From assembly GCF_019297855.1 (NCBI RefSeq), contig NZ_CP079194.1, positions 793,501 through 857,500 of the forward strand: a DNA stretch of 64,000 bases, read 5' to 3'. Position numbers and translations under genes: made by a program. Position 1 is the stretch's first letter. Each line of letters starts with the position of its first letter. Source of the stretch: Gymnodinialimonas ceratoperidinii. GTDB taxonomy: Bacteria > Pseudomonadota > Alphaproteobacteria > Rhodobacterales > Rhodobacteraceae. The notes under the pieces are model-generated. The model was not told where the DNA came from, made no database searches, and was given only the letters and a program-made list of their open reading frames with translations. Positions 8,784 through 17,544 of the stretch are shown piece after piece.

Positions 8784-10900
8784 TGGACGGCGCCATGACG
8801 CAGCATACTTCGACCACGCGCACGTGGCGGTTGGACGACGACGGTCGCCAGACGCTGGTGCTGGCCGCAACGGGTGACCGGCTGCCGCAGGTCGTCTACT
8901 GGGGCGCGCCCTTGCCGATGGACGAGGACCTCGGCACGCTACACGCGGCCCATGCGCTCGACGTGACGGGGGGGATGCTGGACGAGAACCCCGACCTCTC
9001 CCTCAGCCCCGAGGCGGTGCGCAGTTTTCCCGGCCAGCCCGGCCTGATCCTGCGCGATGGCGATGGCACGCCGCTGCTGCCGAAGTTCTGCTTCGGTCAG
9101 GAAGAGCGCAGCGCCACCGGGCTGGTGCTGACCTATACCGACGCTGACAACGGCCTGAGCCTGTCGTTTCATTTCGAGACCGACGCCTCTACCCGGATCG
9201 TGACGGCGAAGACGAAGCTCAAGGCGAGCCGGCCCGTGCATCTGCACTGGCTGGCCGCGCCGGTCCTGCCTGCGCCGCAGCAATCGGAAGAAATGATCGA
9301 TTTCTCGGGCCGTTGGTGCGGAGAATTCCAGCCCAACCGCACGCCTTGGTCCCCCGGCATGCGCTACCGCGAGAACCGTACGGGGCGCACCGGACACGAA
9401 CATTTCCCCGGCCTGCTTGTGCCCCTGAAGGGCTGCACCAACACCGAGGGTGAGGCATACGGCTTCCATTACGGCTGGTCCGGTGGTCACAAGATGATCG
9501 CCGAGGAGCTCCCCGACGGGCGCCGTCAGATCCAGTTCGGCCATGCCACACGGATGGAGACCCAGGCCGCCAAAGCCTTCGAATCCGCGACCCTCTACGT
9601 CACCTATTCCCGCAGCGGGCTGAATGGCTGCGCGGTGAGTTTCCAGCGCCATCTGCGCGACCGGATCGTGACGTGGCCCGACCGAGACCGGCTGCGGCCG
9701 GTGCATTACAACTGTTGGGAAGCGGTTTATTTCAACCATTCGCTGCCGGTGTTGACCGATATCGCCGACCGCGCCGCCGACCTCGGGGCCGAGCGTTTCG
9801 TGCTCGATGACGGCTGGTTCGGGCAGCGCGATGACGACACCCGGTCGCTTTCGGATTGGGAGGTCGACGCGCGCAAGTATCCCGATGGCTTGGGGCCGCT
9901 GATCGAACATGTCCACGGGCTCGGGATGACCTTTGGCATCTGGTTCGAGCCGGAGATGATCAACCCCGACAGCGACATCCACCGCGCCAATCCCCATTGG
10001 GCGCTCGGAAGCGAGGATCAGACCCTCGGCCGTCAGCAAAAGGCGCTCAACATGGCGTTGCCGGAGGTGCGGGATTTCATCTACGACCGGATGGCCGCGA
10101 TCCTTTCGGCCCATGAGATCGACTACATCAAGTGGGACCACAACCGCGTCCTGCCGATGCCCGACGCGGATCAGACGCGCGGCTCCTACGCGCTGATCGA
10201 CCGGCTGCGCGCCGATTTCCCGCAGGTAGAGATCGAGTCCTGCGCCTCGGGCGGGGGGCGGATCGACTTCGGCATCATGAAGCGCACGCAGCGGGTCTGG
10301 CTCTCGGACAGCAATGACGCGCTGGAGCGGCTGCGCATCCAGCACGATGCGGCGCTGTTCCTGCCGATGGCGGTAACCGGCTCCCATGTGGGACCGCGGC
10401 GCTGCCACACCTCGGGGCGGATTTTCGACATCTCGTTCCGCGCCTGGGTGGCCGCGCAGCGCCACATGGGCTTCGAGATGGACCCGCGCGAGCTGGATGC
10501 CCATGAAGCGACGGTCCTGCGCGAGGTCACGTCCTGGTGGAAAGACAACCGGGCGTGGTTGCTGAAGGCCGATATCCTGCGGCTCGACAGCGCGGACCCC
10601 GCGGTGATGGCCGAGCAACAGATGGCACGGGAGGGCGACCGCTTCGTGGTCTTTGCGGGCAAGGCCGCGACGTCCGAGCAGATCGGCCCGCGGCCCCTGC
10701 GGCTGACCGCGCTGGACGCGGCGGCGCGCTACCGCGTGACATTGCTCAACCGGGGCACCGCGCCCGCGCTGAGCCGCGGCATGCCGGCCCTGAAAGAAGG
10801 CCCGATCGAGGTTTCCGGCGCGTGGCTGATGCATCAGGGGCTGACCTTGCCCTGGAACTTCCCCGACACGATGTGGGTACTGGAAGGCGAACGTCTATGA
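8783..10900 (+). CDS. Alpha-galactosidase, GH36
   Basis: A 705-residue enzyme without a signal peptide, hence cytoplasmic, releasing terminal alpha-galactose from oligosaccharides such as melibiose or raffinose, or from galactosylglycerol-type compounds. The TIM barrel carries DDGWFGQRDD near residue 342, the nucleophile motif YIKWDHNR with Asp452, and the acid/base region SDSND at 508-512. SCASGGGRIDFG is also a GH36 hallmark. The N-terminal third is the usual beta-sandwich. The ATG at 8783 overlaps the permease stop; an internal ATG at 8795 is an alternative. The gene ends in a 4-bp overlap with the SDR gene. Confidence 0.92.
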   Translation: MDGAMTQHTSTTRTWRLDDDGRQTLVLAATGDRLPQVVYWGAPLPMDEDLGTLHAAHALDVTGGMLDENPDLSLSPEAVRSFPGQPGLILRDGDGTPLLPKFCFGQEERSATGLVLTYTDADNGLSLSFHFETDASTRIVTAKTKLKASRPVHLHWLAAPVLPAPQQSEEMIDFSGRWCGEFQPNRTPWSPGMRYRENRTGRTGHEHFPGLLVPLKGCTNTEGEAYGFHYGWSGGHKMIAEELPDGRRQIQFGHATRMETQAAKAFESATLYVTYSRSGLNGCAVSFQRHLRDRIVTWPDRDRLRPVHYNCWEAVYFNHSLPVLTDIADRAADLGAERFVLDDGWFGQRDDDTRSLSDWEVDARKYPDGLGPLIEHVHGLGMTFGIWFEPEMINPDSDIHRANPHWALGSEDQTLGRQQKALNMALPEVRDFIYDRMAAILSAHEIDYIKWDHNRVLPMPDADQTRGSYALIDRLRADFPQVEIESCASGGGRIDFGIMKRTQRVWLSDSNDALERLRIQHDAALFLPMAVTGSHVGPRRCHTSGRIFDISFRAWVAAQRHMGFEMDPRELDAHEATVLREVTSWWKDNRAWLLKADILRLDSADPAVMAEQQMAREGDRFVVFAGKAATSEQIGPRPLRLTALDAAARYRVTLLNRGTAPALSRGMPALKEGPIEVSGAWLMHQGLTLPWNFPDTMWVLEGERL

Positions 10901-11667
10901 ACGAACTTGCGACATATCCCGATCTCAAGGGGGCTTCGGTCTTCATCACCGGCGGCGGCTCGGGCATCGGTGCCAGCCTGACGGCGGGTTTCCTGCGCCA
11001 AGGCGCGAAGGTGACTTTCGTGCAGCGCACCGACGCCACGCCTTTCGCCGATGAGATGGAGGCCGAGACAGGCAACCGCCCCCTCGCGCTGGTCTGCGAC
11101 ATCACCGACACGGCGCGGCTGCGCGCCTGCATCAACGAGGCGGCCGAGGCCCATGGGCCGGTCACGGTGCTGGTGAACAATGCCGCCAACGATCAGCGCC
11201 ACAAGACGCTGGAGGTGGACGAGGCGTTCTGGGACTGGTCCCAATCGATCAACCTCAAGGCCTATTTTTTCGGCTGTCAGGCAGTGATCGAGGGGATGCG
11301 CGCCGCCAGTGGCGGGTCGATCATCAACATGTCCTCGATCAGCTACATGATGGGCAACGCGGGCTATCCCGCCTACACCACGGCGAACGGTGGCATTACC
11401 GCCATGACCCGCTCGCTGGCGCGCGAATTCGGGCCGGATCGCATCCGCGTCAACGCGCTCGCGCCGGGGTGGGTGCTGACCGACAAGCAGCTTGAACTCT
11501 GGGCCTCCCCCGAGGACTTGGATGCACATATGCAGCGGATGTGTTTGAAGGAGCATCTGAAGCCGGAGGACATCGTCGGCGGCACGCTTTTCCTCGCCTC
11601 GGGGGTCTCCAAGGCGATGACCGGCCAGACGATGGTGATTGACGGCGGCGTGGTGACGACGGGATGA
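10897..11667 (+). CDS. SDR-family oxidoreductase, putative galactose dehydrogenase, with altered catalytic motif
   Basis: A 256-residue classical short-chain dehydrogenase. TGGGSGIG near residue 20 binds NAD(P), LVNNAA lies near residue 95 and the catalytic Ser is about residue 147. The ATG at 10897 overlaps the alpha-galactosidase stop. In the galactoside operon, upstream of a lactonase, dgoK and dgoA, it is the natural candidate for oxidising D-galactose to galactonolactone. The active-site Y-x-x-x-K reads Tyr160-TTA-Asn164: the lysine codon is replaced by AAC at 11386-11388. The protein may therefore have unusual catalysis, another role, or reduced activity. Confidence 0.85.
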   Translation: MNELATYPDLKGASVFITGGGSGIGASLTAGFLRQGAKVTFVQRTDATPFADEMEAETGNRPLALVCDITDTARLRACINEAAEAHGPVTVLVNNAANDQRHKTLEVDEAFWDWSQSINLKAYFFGCQAVIEGMRAASGGSIINMSSISYMMGNAGYPAYTTANGGITAMTRSLAREFGPDRIRVNALAPGWVLTDKQLELWASPEDLDAHMQRMCLKEHLKPEDIVGGTLFLASGVSKAMTGQTMVIDGGVVTTG

Positions 11668-11674
11668 ACGAGGC

Positions 11675-12586
11675 ATGAGCAGCAACACGACATATGCGGA
11701 ATGGATCGCCGTCGACTGGGGCACCACGCACCTGCGCGCCTGGGCCATGTCCGGCGACACGGTCAAGGCCGAGGCGTTCAGCGAAGACGGCATGGCCAGC
11801 CTGACCCGCGAAGCATTCGAGCCCGCCTTGTTGCGCCTGATCGAACCATGGTTGGGGGCGGCTGCGACCCCGGTCGTGGCCTGCGGCATGATCGGTGCGC
11901 GACAGGGCTGGTTCGAGGCGCCCTACGTCGCCGTTCCCGCCAAGCCCGGCGAGTTGCAACCCGTGCAGGCGCCGACGGATGACAAGCGGCTGAACCTGAT
12001 GATCGTCCCCGGCCTCAAACAGGCCGATCCCGCCGACGTGATGCGGGGCGAGGAAACCCAGATCGCCGGTTTTCTGGCCGAGAACAAGGATTTCGACGGC
12101 GTCCTCTGCCTGCCCGGCACCCATGCCAAGTGGGTCCGCATCTCGGCTGAAGAGGTCGTCAGCTTCCAGACCTGCATGACCGGCGAGATGTTCCAACTCC
12201 TCGCCGAGCAGTCTGTCCTGCGCCATTCCATTGCCGCGCAGGGGGACGACCCGGACGCCTTTGTCGAGGCCGTCTCAGACACCATCTCGCGGCCCGAGAA
12301 ACTGTCACAGCGGCTGTTCAACCTGCGCGGCGAAAACGTTCTGAACGCGCTCGATCCCGCCACGGCGCGGGCGCGGCTTTCGGGGTATCTGATCGGCGCG
12401 GAACTGGCCTCCACCAAGCCCTATTGGTTGGGGCAGGAGGTGGCGCTGGCCGGCAGCCCCGCGCTTACCGCGGCCTATGAGGCCGCGTTGCGGAGCCAGG
12501 GCGTGGAAGCGCGCAGCTTCGATGCTGCCCCTCTCACCCGCACCGGCCTTGCCCGGTTGCACGCAGCCTTGACGGAGTCCGCCTGA
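11675..12586 (+). CDS. dgoK: 2-dehydro-3-deoxygalactonokinase
   Basis: A 303-residue kinase of the DgoK family that phosphorylates 2-keto-3-deoxygalactonate to the 6-phosphate using ATP. The N-terminal nucleotide-binding signature is [13 protein letters not shown] (residues 11-23), and [10 protein letters not shown] lies near residue 150. Length and motifs are typical. It sits 7 bp after the SDR gene and ends with a one-base stop/start overlap with the aldolase gene, so kinase and aldolase are produced together. Function is well supported by sequence and pairing with dgoA. Confidence 0.92.
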   Translation: MSSNTTYAEWIAVDWGTTHLRAWAMSGDTVKAEAFSEDGMASLTREAFEPALLRLIEPWLGAAATPVVACGMIGARQGWFEAPYVAVPAKPGELQPVQAPTDDKRLNLMIVPGLKQADPADVMRGEETQIAGFLAENKDFDGVLCLPGTHAKWVRISAEEVVSFQTCMTGEMFQLLAEQSVLRHSIAAQGDDPDAFVEAVSDTISRPEKLSQRLFNLRGENVLNALDPATARARLSGYLIGAELASTKPYWLGQEVALAGSPALTAAYEAALRSQGVEARSFDAAPLTRTGLARLHAALTESA

Positions 12587-13203
12587 TGTCTCGTCCCCTT
12601 ATCGCGATCCTGCGCGGTCTCACGCCGCCCGAGGCCGTCCCCATGGCCGAGGCGCTGATTGATGCAGGTATCGACCGGATCGAAGTGCCGCTGAACTCGC
12701 CGGACCCGCTGGAGAGCATCCGCGCCATGGCCAAGGCCTGCGGCGAGAATGCCCTGATCGGCGCGGGCACGGTCCTGACCCCGGAGGATGTGAATGCCGT
12801 GGCCGAAGCCGGCGGCAAGCTGATCGTCTCTCCCAACGCGGACGCCGAGGTAATCCGGGAGACCAAGCGTCTGGGTCTGCAGAGCTTTCCCGGCGTGATG
12901 ACCCCCACCGAATGCTTCGCCGCGCTGCAGGCCGGGGCCAATGGGCTGAAGATCTTCCCCGCCTCGCTGCTCGGCCCCGAGGGGCTGCGCGCCATCCGCG
13001 CGATCCTGCCCGAGGGCACGCAGGTCTTTGCCGTCGGCGGCGTGGGGCCCGAGAACTTCGGCCAATGGATCAAGGCCAGCGCTGACGGCTTCGGCATCGG
13101 CTCCGCCCTCTACAAACCCGGCCTTACGGTGGACGAGGTCGCCGCCCGCGCCCGCGCCATGGTCGAGGCCTATGACACCGCCACCAAGGGGCCGCTCGTA
13201 TGA
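12586..13203 (+). CDS. dgoA: 2-dehydro-3-deoxy-6-phosphogalactonate aldolase
   Basis: A 205-residue class I aldolase of the KDPG/KDPGal family, cleaving 2-keto-3-deoxy-6-phosphogalactonate to pyruvate and glyceraldehyde-3-phosphate. The Schiff-base lysine is Lys122 in NGLKIFPAS, and the N-terminal [10 protein letters not shown] and [11 protein letters not shown] segments are conserved in the family. Length is normal. The start overlaps dgoK (TGATG at 12584-12588), and the end overlaps the lactonase gene by 4 bp. The dgoK neighbour argues for the galacto over the gluco substrate. Confidence 0.92.
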   Translation: MSRPLIAILRGLTPPEAVPMAEALIDAGIDRIEVPLNSPDPLESIRAMAKACGENALIGAGTVLTPEDVNAVAEAGGKLIVSPNADAEVIRETKRLGLQSFPGVMTPTECFAALQAGANGLKIFPASLLGPEGLRAIRAILPEGTQVFAVGGVGPENFGQWIKASADGFGIGSALYKPGLTVDEVAARARAMVEAYDTATKGPLV

Positions 13204-14051
13204 CGGTCGACGTTTTCGACGACCGCGCCTGCATCCTCGGCGAAGGGCCGCTCTGGCACCCGGAGCGGCGGCAGCTCTTCTGGTTCGACATCATCGGCCA
13301 GAAGCTGATGACACGCACGGACGCGGGGCCGCAGGAATGGCGCTTCAATAGGCCGGTATCCGCCGCAGGATGGATCGATCGCGACCGGCTTCTGATCGCC
13401 TCGGACGTGGACCTGTTCACCTTCGACCTGACAACGGGCACCGAGACGCGCGTGACCCCGCTGGAAGACAACAACCCGGCCACGCGCAGCAACGATGGCC
13501 GCGCCGACCGTCAGGGTGGTTTCTGGATCGGCACCATGGGTCGCAACGCCGAGGCCGGGGCAGGGGCGCTCTATCGCTGTTATCGCGGTGAGCTGCGCTG
13601 CATCCGGGCTGATGTGACCATCCCCAACGCCACGTGTTTCACTGCTGACGGCAAAAACGCCTATTTCGCGGATACAGCCGAAAGCACCGTCTGGCGCTAC
13701 CGCTTGGATGCGGACGGCTGGCCGGCGGCGGAGCCGGAAGTCTTTCTCGACCACCGCGAAGCCGGGCTGAACCCGGACGGCGCTGTGCTGGACGCGGAGG
13801 GCAACTTCTGGTGCGCCGAATGGGGCGCCTCCCGCGTGGCCTGCTATAGCTCGGCCGGTGATCTTGTAGAAGAAATCACGCTACCGGTGCCGCAGCCGAC
13901 CTGCCCGGCCATCGCCGATGGTTACCTCTACGTTACGAGTGCCCTGCAGGGGTTGCCGGATGACGCGTTCGACACCGCGCCGCATTCGGGCAAAACCCTC
14001 CGCGTTGCCGTCTCTGTCGAGGGGCTACCCGAACCGCAAGTCTCGCTATGA
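13200..14051 (+). CDS. SMP-30/gluconolactonase family lactonase (probable galactonolactonase)
   Basis: A 283-residue six-bladed beta-propeller of the SMP-30/gluconolaconase/LRE family. Candidate metal ligands are Glu15 in [10 protein letters not shown], the Asn in [18 protein letters not shown] and the Asp in LNPDGAVLD, matching the Glu/Asn/Asp set of the family. No signal peptide. In this operon it would hydrolyse D-galactono-lactone to galactonate. It overlaps dgoA and the beta-galactosidase gene by 4 bp on each side. The sugar specificity is inferred; family members act on several aldonolactones. Confidence 0.87.
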   Translation: MTVDVFDDRACILGEGPLWHPERRQLFWFDIIGQKLMTRTDAGPQEWRFNRPVSAAGWIDRDRLLIASDVDLFTFDLTTGTETRVTPLEDNNPATRSNDGRADRQGGFWIGTMGRNAEAGAGALYRCYRGELRCIRADVTIPNATCFTADGKNAYFADTAESTVWRYRLDADGWPAAEPEVFLDHREAGLNPDGAVLDAEGNFWCAEWGASRVACYSSAGDLVEEITLPVPQPTCPAIADGYLYVTSALQGLPDDAFDTAPHSGKTLRVAVSVEGLPEPQVSL

Positions 14052-15943
14052 CCCTGCAGCGGACCCTTGGCACCTGCTACTACCCCGAGCATTGGCCGGA
14101 AGAGACCTGGGCAGAGGACGCCGCCCGGATGGCTGACCTGGGCCTCACCTGGGTCCGCATCGGCGAATTCGCCTGGAGCCGGTTGGAACCTTCCCCCGGC
14201 AATTTGCAATTCGATTGGCTGGAGCGCGCGATCGATGTGCTCCATGACGCGGGCCTCAAGGTTGTCCTCGGAACGCCCACGGCCACGCCGCCGCGGTGGA
14301 TGCTGAACAAGCACCCCGACATGCTCGCCGTCGACGCCCAGGGCAACCCGCGCAAGTTCGGTTCGCGCCGGCATTATTGCTTCTCCCACGACGGCTACCG
14401 GGCCGAGGCGGTGCGCATCACCCGCCTGCTCGCCGAGCGCTTCGGCCGCAAGGTGGAGGCTTGGCAGACCGACAACGAATACGGCTGCCACGACACGATC
14501 TACAGCTACTCCGACCCCGCGCGAGCGGCCTTCCGCGACTGGCTGGCGCAGAAATACCAGTCCACCGAGGCACTGAACCGCGCCTGGGGCAATATCTTCT
14601 GGTCGATGGACTACGACAGCTTCGACGATATCGACCTGCCCAACCTCACGGTGACCGAACCCAACCCGGCCCACGCGCTGGACTTCCGGCGCTTCTCCTC
14701 CGACCAGGTCGCCCGCTTCAACGAAGCGCAGGTGGCCACGATCCGGCAGCATTCCGACGCGCCGATCAGCCACAACTACATGGGCCGCATCGTCGAGTTC
14801 GACCATTTCGCCACCGGCCGCCAGATGGAAATCGCCACCTGGGACAGCTACCCCCTGGGCTTTCTCGAGGACCGGCTGGAAGCCTCGCCCGAGCACAAGC
14901 GCCGCTACGCGCGCCAGGGTGACCCGGATTTCCAGGCCTTCCACCACGACCTCTACCGCGCCGTGGGCCGGGGCCGCTGGTGGGTGATGGAACAACAACC
15001 CGGTCCGGTGAACTGGGCACCCCATAACCCCGCGCCGCTCCCCGGCATGGTGCGCTTCTGGACATGGGAGGCCTTCGCCCACGGCGCCGAATGCGTCGCC
15101 TACTTCCGCTGGCGCCAGGCCCCCTTCGCGCAAGAGCAATACCACGCGGGCCTCCTGCGCCCCGACAGCGCCGAGGCCGAGGGCTTCGCCGAGGCCGCTC
15201 GCGTCGCCGCCGAATTGAAGCAGATGCCCGACGTGGAACACACCCAAGCGCCCGTCGCCCTGGTCTTCGACTACGCCAGCGCCTGGGGCTGGTCGGTGCA
15301 GCCCCAGGGCGCGGGCTGCGACTATTTCCGGCTGGTGTTCGAGGTCTACCGCGGCCTGCGCAAGCTCGGCCTCTCCGTCGACATCATCCCGCCGGATACC
15401 GAAACGCTCGCAGGCTACGCGCTGGTGCTGGCCCCGGGCGCGCTCACCCTCTCCGAGCCGCTCCTCAAGGCGATTTCAGAGACGTCGGCTCAGGTGATCC
15501 TCGGCCCGCGGACCAATGCCAAGACCGAGCACCTCTCGACCCCGGTGCCGCTTCCCCCGGCCATCGAAGGCCTCGACGTCACCATCTCGCGGGTCGAGAC
15601 CCTGCGCCCCGACATGCCGATCCCGGCCGAGGGCGGCGGTGCGGTGAAACTCTGGTTCGAGCAGTTGGACAGCACCGAACAGATGATCGAAGAAACCGAG
15701 GACGGCGCCGCCATCCTCGTCGGCGCCCGCAACCTCTTCTATCTCGCAGGCTGGCCTGACCCGACCCTCCTGCAACGCATCCTGGCTCAAAGAGCTGAAG
15801 CCGCGGGCCTTGCGCCGCAAGTGCTGCCACAAGACATCCGCATCCGGGACACGGGCAACACCCGTTTCGTCTTCAACCACGGCCCCGAGCCCGTCACCTT
15901 CAATGGCCAAACGATCCCGCCCGCCGGCGTCATCTGGACCTGA
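14048..15943 (+). CDS. Beta-galactosidase, GH42
   Basis: A 631-residue cytoplasmic beta-galactosidase with the GH42 layout: catalytic TIM barrel (about 1-380), trimerisation domain, and a C-terminal beta-domain. The acid/base is Glu144 in WQTDNEYG and the nucleophile Glu315 in WWVMEQQPG. The start CYYPEHWPEETW is diagnostic of the family. It releases galactose from beta-galactosides. Last gene of the operon, it overlaps the lactonase gene by 4 bp. With GH36 in the same operon the cell could process both anomers of imported galactosides. Confidence 0.93.
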   Translation: MTLQRTLGTCYYPEHWPEETWAEDAARMADLGLTWVRIGEFAWSRLEPSPGNLQFDWLERAIDVLHDAGLKVVLGTPTATPPRWMLNKHPDMLAVDAQGNPRKFGSRRHYCFSHDGYRAEAVRITRLLAERFGRKVEAWQTDNEYGCHDTIYSYSDPARAAFRDWLAQKYQSTEALNRAWGNIFWSMDYDSFDDIDLPNLTVTEPNPAHALDFRRFSSDQVARFNEAQVATIRQHSDAPISHNYMGRIVEFDHFATGRQMEIATWDSYPLGFLEDRLEASPEHKRRYARQGDPDFQAFHHDLYRAVGRGRWWVMEQQPGPVNWAPHNPAPLPGMVRFWTWEAFAHGAECVAYFRWRQAPFAQEQYHAGLLRPDSAEAEGFAEAARVAAELKQMPDVEHTQAPVALVFDYASAWGWSVQPQGAGCDYFRLVFEVYRGLRKLGLSVDIIPPDTETLAGYALVLAPGALTLSEPLLKAISETSAQVILGPRTNAKTEHLSTPVPLPPAIEGLDVTISRVETLRPDMPIPAEGGGAVKLWFEQLDSTEQMIEETEDGAAILVGARNLFYLAGWPDPTLLQRILAQRAEAAGLAPQVLPQDIRIRDTGNTRFVFNHGPEPVTFNGQTIPPAGVIWT

Positions 15944-15956
15944 GCGCGCGGCGCGT

Positions 15957-16007
15957 CTTCATCTTGGCCGTACAACTCTGGGGGGTCCGGGGGGCAAAGC
16001 CCCCCGG
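15957..16007. repeat. Dispersed intergenic GC-hairpin repeat, copy 1
   Basis: A 22-nt conserved block at 15957-15978 (starting CTTCATCTTGGCCG) is followed by a G-rich spacer and a perfect 9-bp stem, 15987-15995 with 15999-16007, around an AAA loop. The 22-nt block recurs base for base, inverted, at 60574-60595. It lies 13 bp after the beta-galactosidase stop in the 102 bp before the convergent dehydrogenase stop, and may help end both transcripts. Confidence 0.75.
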
Positions 16008-16045
16008 TTGGTCGCCCCGGCGAAGCCCGGGCGAAACCAGCGGGA

Positions 16046-17494
16046 TCAGATCCCGTCGATGCAGACGTATTTCGTCTCCAGGTAATCCTCCAAGCCCTGG
16101 CTGCCGCCCTCCTTGCCGAGGCCGCTTTCCTTGACGCCGCCGAAGGGCGCCTCGACCGTGGTGATCAGGCCCGAGTTGATGCCGATCATCCCGTATTTCA
16201 GCCCCTCGTTCAGGCGGAAGGCGCGGCCGAGGTCTGAGGTATAGGCGTAGCTGGCGAGGCCGAAGACCGTGTCATTGGCCATCTCGATGGCCTCTTCCTC
16301 GGTCTCGAACTTGAACACCGGCGCCAGCGGGCCGAAGATCTCTTCCTGCGCGAAGGCCATCTCCTGCGTGGCCCCCGTGATCACCGTCGGCTCGAAGAAG
16401 CTGCCGCCCAACTCGTGGGGCGCCCCGCCGCAAGCGACGTTGCCGCCCTTGGACTTCGCGTCGTCGAGCAGTTCCTGCACCTTCTCCACCGCGTCGCCGT
16501 CGATCAGCGGGCCTTGCACCACGCCTTCCTCGCGACCGTCGCCAACCTTCATCTCGCGGGTCTTCGCGACCAGCTTCTCGACGAAGGCGTCGTGGATGCC
16601 GGCCTGAACGTAAATCCGGTTGGCGCAGACGCAGGTCTGGCCCGAGTTGCGGAACTTCGAGACCATGGCGCCCTCCACGGCGGCGTCGATGTCGGCGTCG
16701 TCGAAGACGATGAAGGGCGCGTTGCCGCCCAGTTCCATCGAGACTTTCTTCACCGTGTCGGCGGACTGGCGGATCAGCTCCTTGCCGACCTCGGTGGAGC
16801 CGGTGAAGGTGATCTTGCGCACCTCGGGCGCCTCCATCATCGCGCCCGCGATCTTCCGGGCCGAGCCGGTCAGCACGTTCACCGCGCCCGCCGGATAGCC
16901 CACTTCCTCGGCCAGCGCGGCCCAGGCGAGACCCGAGTAGGGCGTGGCCGTCGCCGGCTTGGCCACAACCGGGCAGCCCACCGCCAGCGCCGGGGCGACC
17001 TTGCGTGCCAGCATCGAGGAGGGGAAGTTCCACGGCGTGATCATGCCCACAACGCCCACAGGATGCTTGGTCACGAGGATGCGGCGGCCGTTGGTGCCGG
17101 CGGGCACGATCTCGCCCTTGGCGCGGCGCGCCTCCTCAGCAAACCAGCGCACGTATTGCGCGCCGATGGCGACCTCGCCCTTGGCCTCTGCGAGCGGTTT
17201 GCCCATCTCGACAGTCAGCAGCTCGCCGAGCGCATCCTGGTTGTCCATCAGCGCGTCATGGAGCTTCCACAGCAGCCCGACGCGGTCCATCAGTGACATC
17301 GCGGCCAACTCGCCGAAAGCGGCCTGGGCAGCGGCGATGGCGCGTTCGGTCTCGGCAGTGCCGCAGTTCGGAACAGTGCCGATCACCTCGCCGGTCGCCG
17401 GGTTCGTCACGTCGATGGTCTCGCCGCTGTCCGCGCCGATCCAGGCGCCGTCCACGAAGGCCGCCTCTTTCATCCATGCTATCCAATCGGCCAT
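16046..17494 (-). CDS. gabD: NAD(P)-dependent succinate-semialdehyde dehydrogenase family protein
   Basis: A 482-residue aldehyde dehydrogenase closest in pattern to GabD enzymes, which oxidise succinate semialdehyde to succinate. Catalytic Cys is near residue 284 (NSGQTCVCANRIYV), the general-base Glu near 253 (MELGGNAPF), and cofactor-binding FTGSTEVGKEL lies in between. The frame is open further upstream to 17602, but ATG 17494 (MADWIAWMK) has a good GAAGGAG and avoids overlap with the upstream GAPDH gene. The GAPDH gene is 50 bp upstream on the same strand. Exact aldehyde substrate is uncertain; the carnitine and galactose genes nearby do not require it. Confidence 0.85.
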   Translation of the reverse strand: MADWIAWMKEAAFVDGAWIGADSGETIDVTNPATGEVIGTVPNCGTAETERAIAAAQAAFGELAAMSLMDRVGLLWKLHDALMDNQDALGELLTVEMGKPLAEAKGEVAIGAQYVRWFAEEARRAKGEIVPAGTNGRRILVTKHPVGVVGMITPWNFPSSMLARKVAPALAVGCPVVAKPATATPYSGLAWAALAEEVGYPAGAVNVLTGSARKIAGAMMEAPEVRKITFTGSTEVGKELIRQSADTVKKVSMELGGNAPFIVFDDADIDAAVEGAMVSKFRNSGQTCVCANRIYVQAGIHDAFVEKLVAKTREMKVGDGREEGVVQGPLIDGDAVEKVQELLDDAKSKGGNVACGGAPHELGGSFFEPTVITGATQEMAFAQEEIFGPLAPVFKFETEEEAIEMANDTVFGLASYAYTSDLGRAFRLNEGLKYGMIGINSGLITTVEAPFGGVKESGLGKEGGSQGLEDYLETKYVCIDGI

Positions 17495-17544
17495 CTGCTT
17501 CTCCTTCGTTGTGCGCGGTGCAGCCCTGCACTCGCGAAAAATTT

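Noticed and set aside
8939-10834. A 631-codon minus-strand open frame opposite the alpha-galactosidase gene
   Set aside because: It is a mirror of GH36 coding sequence, without a ribosome-binding site or recognisable domain.
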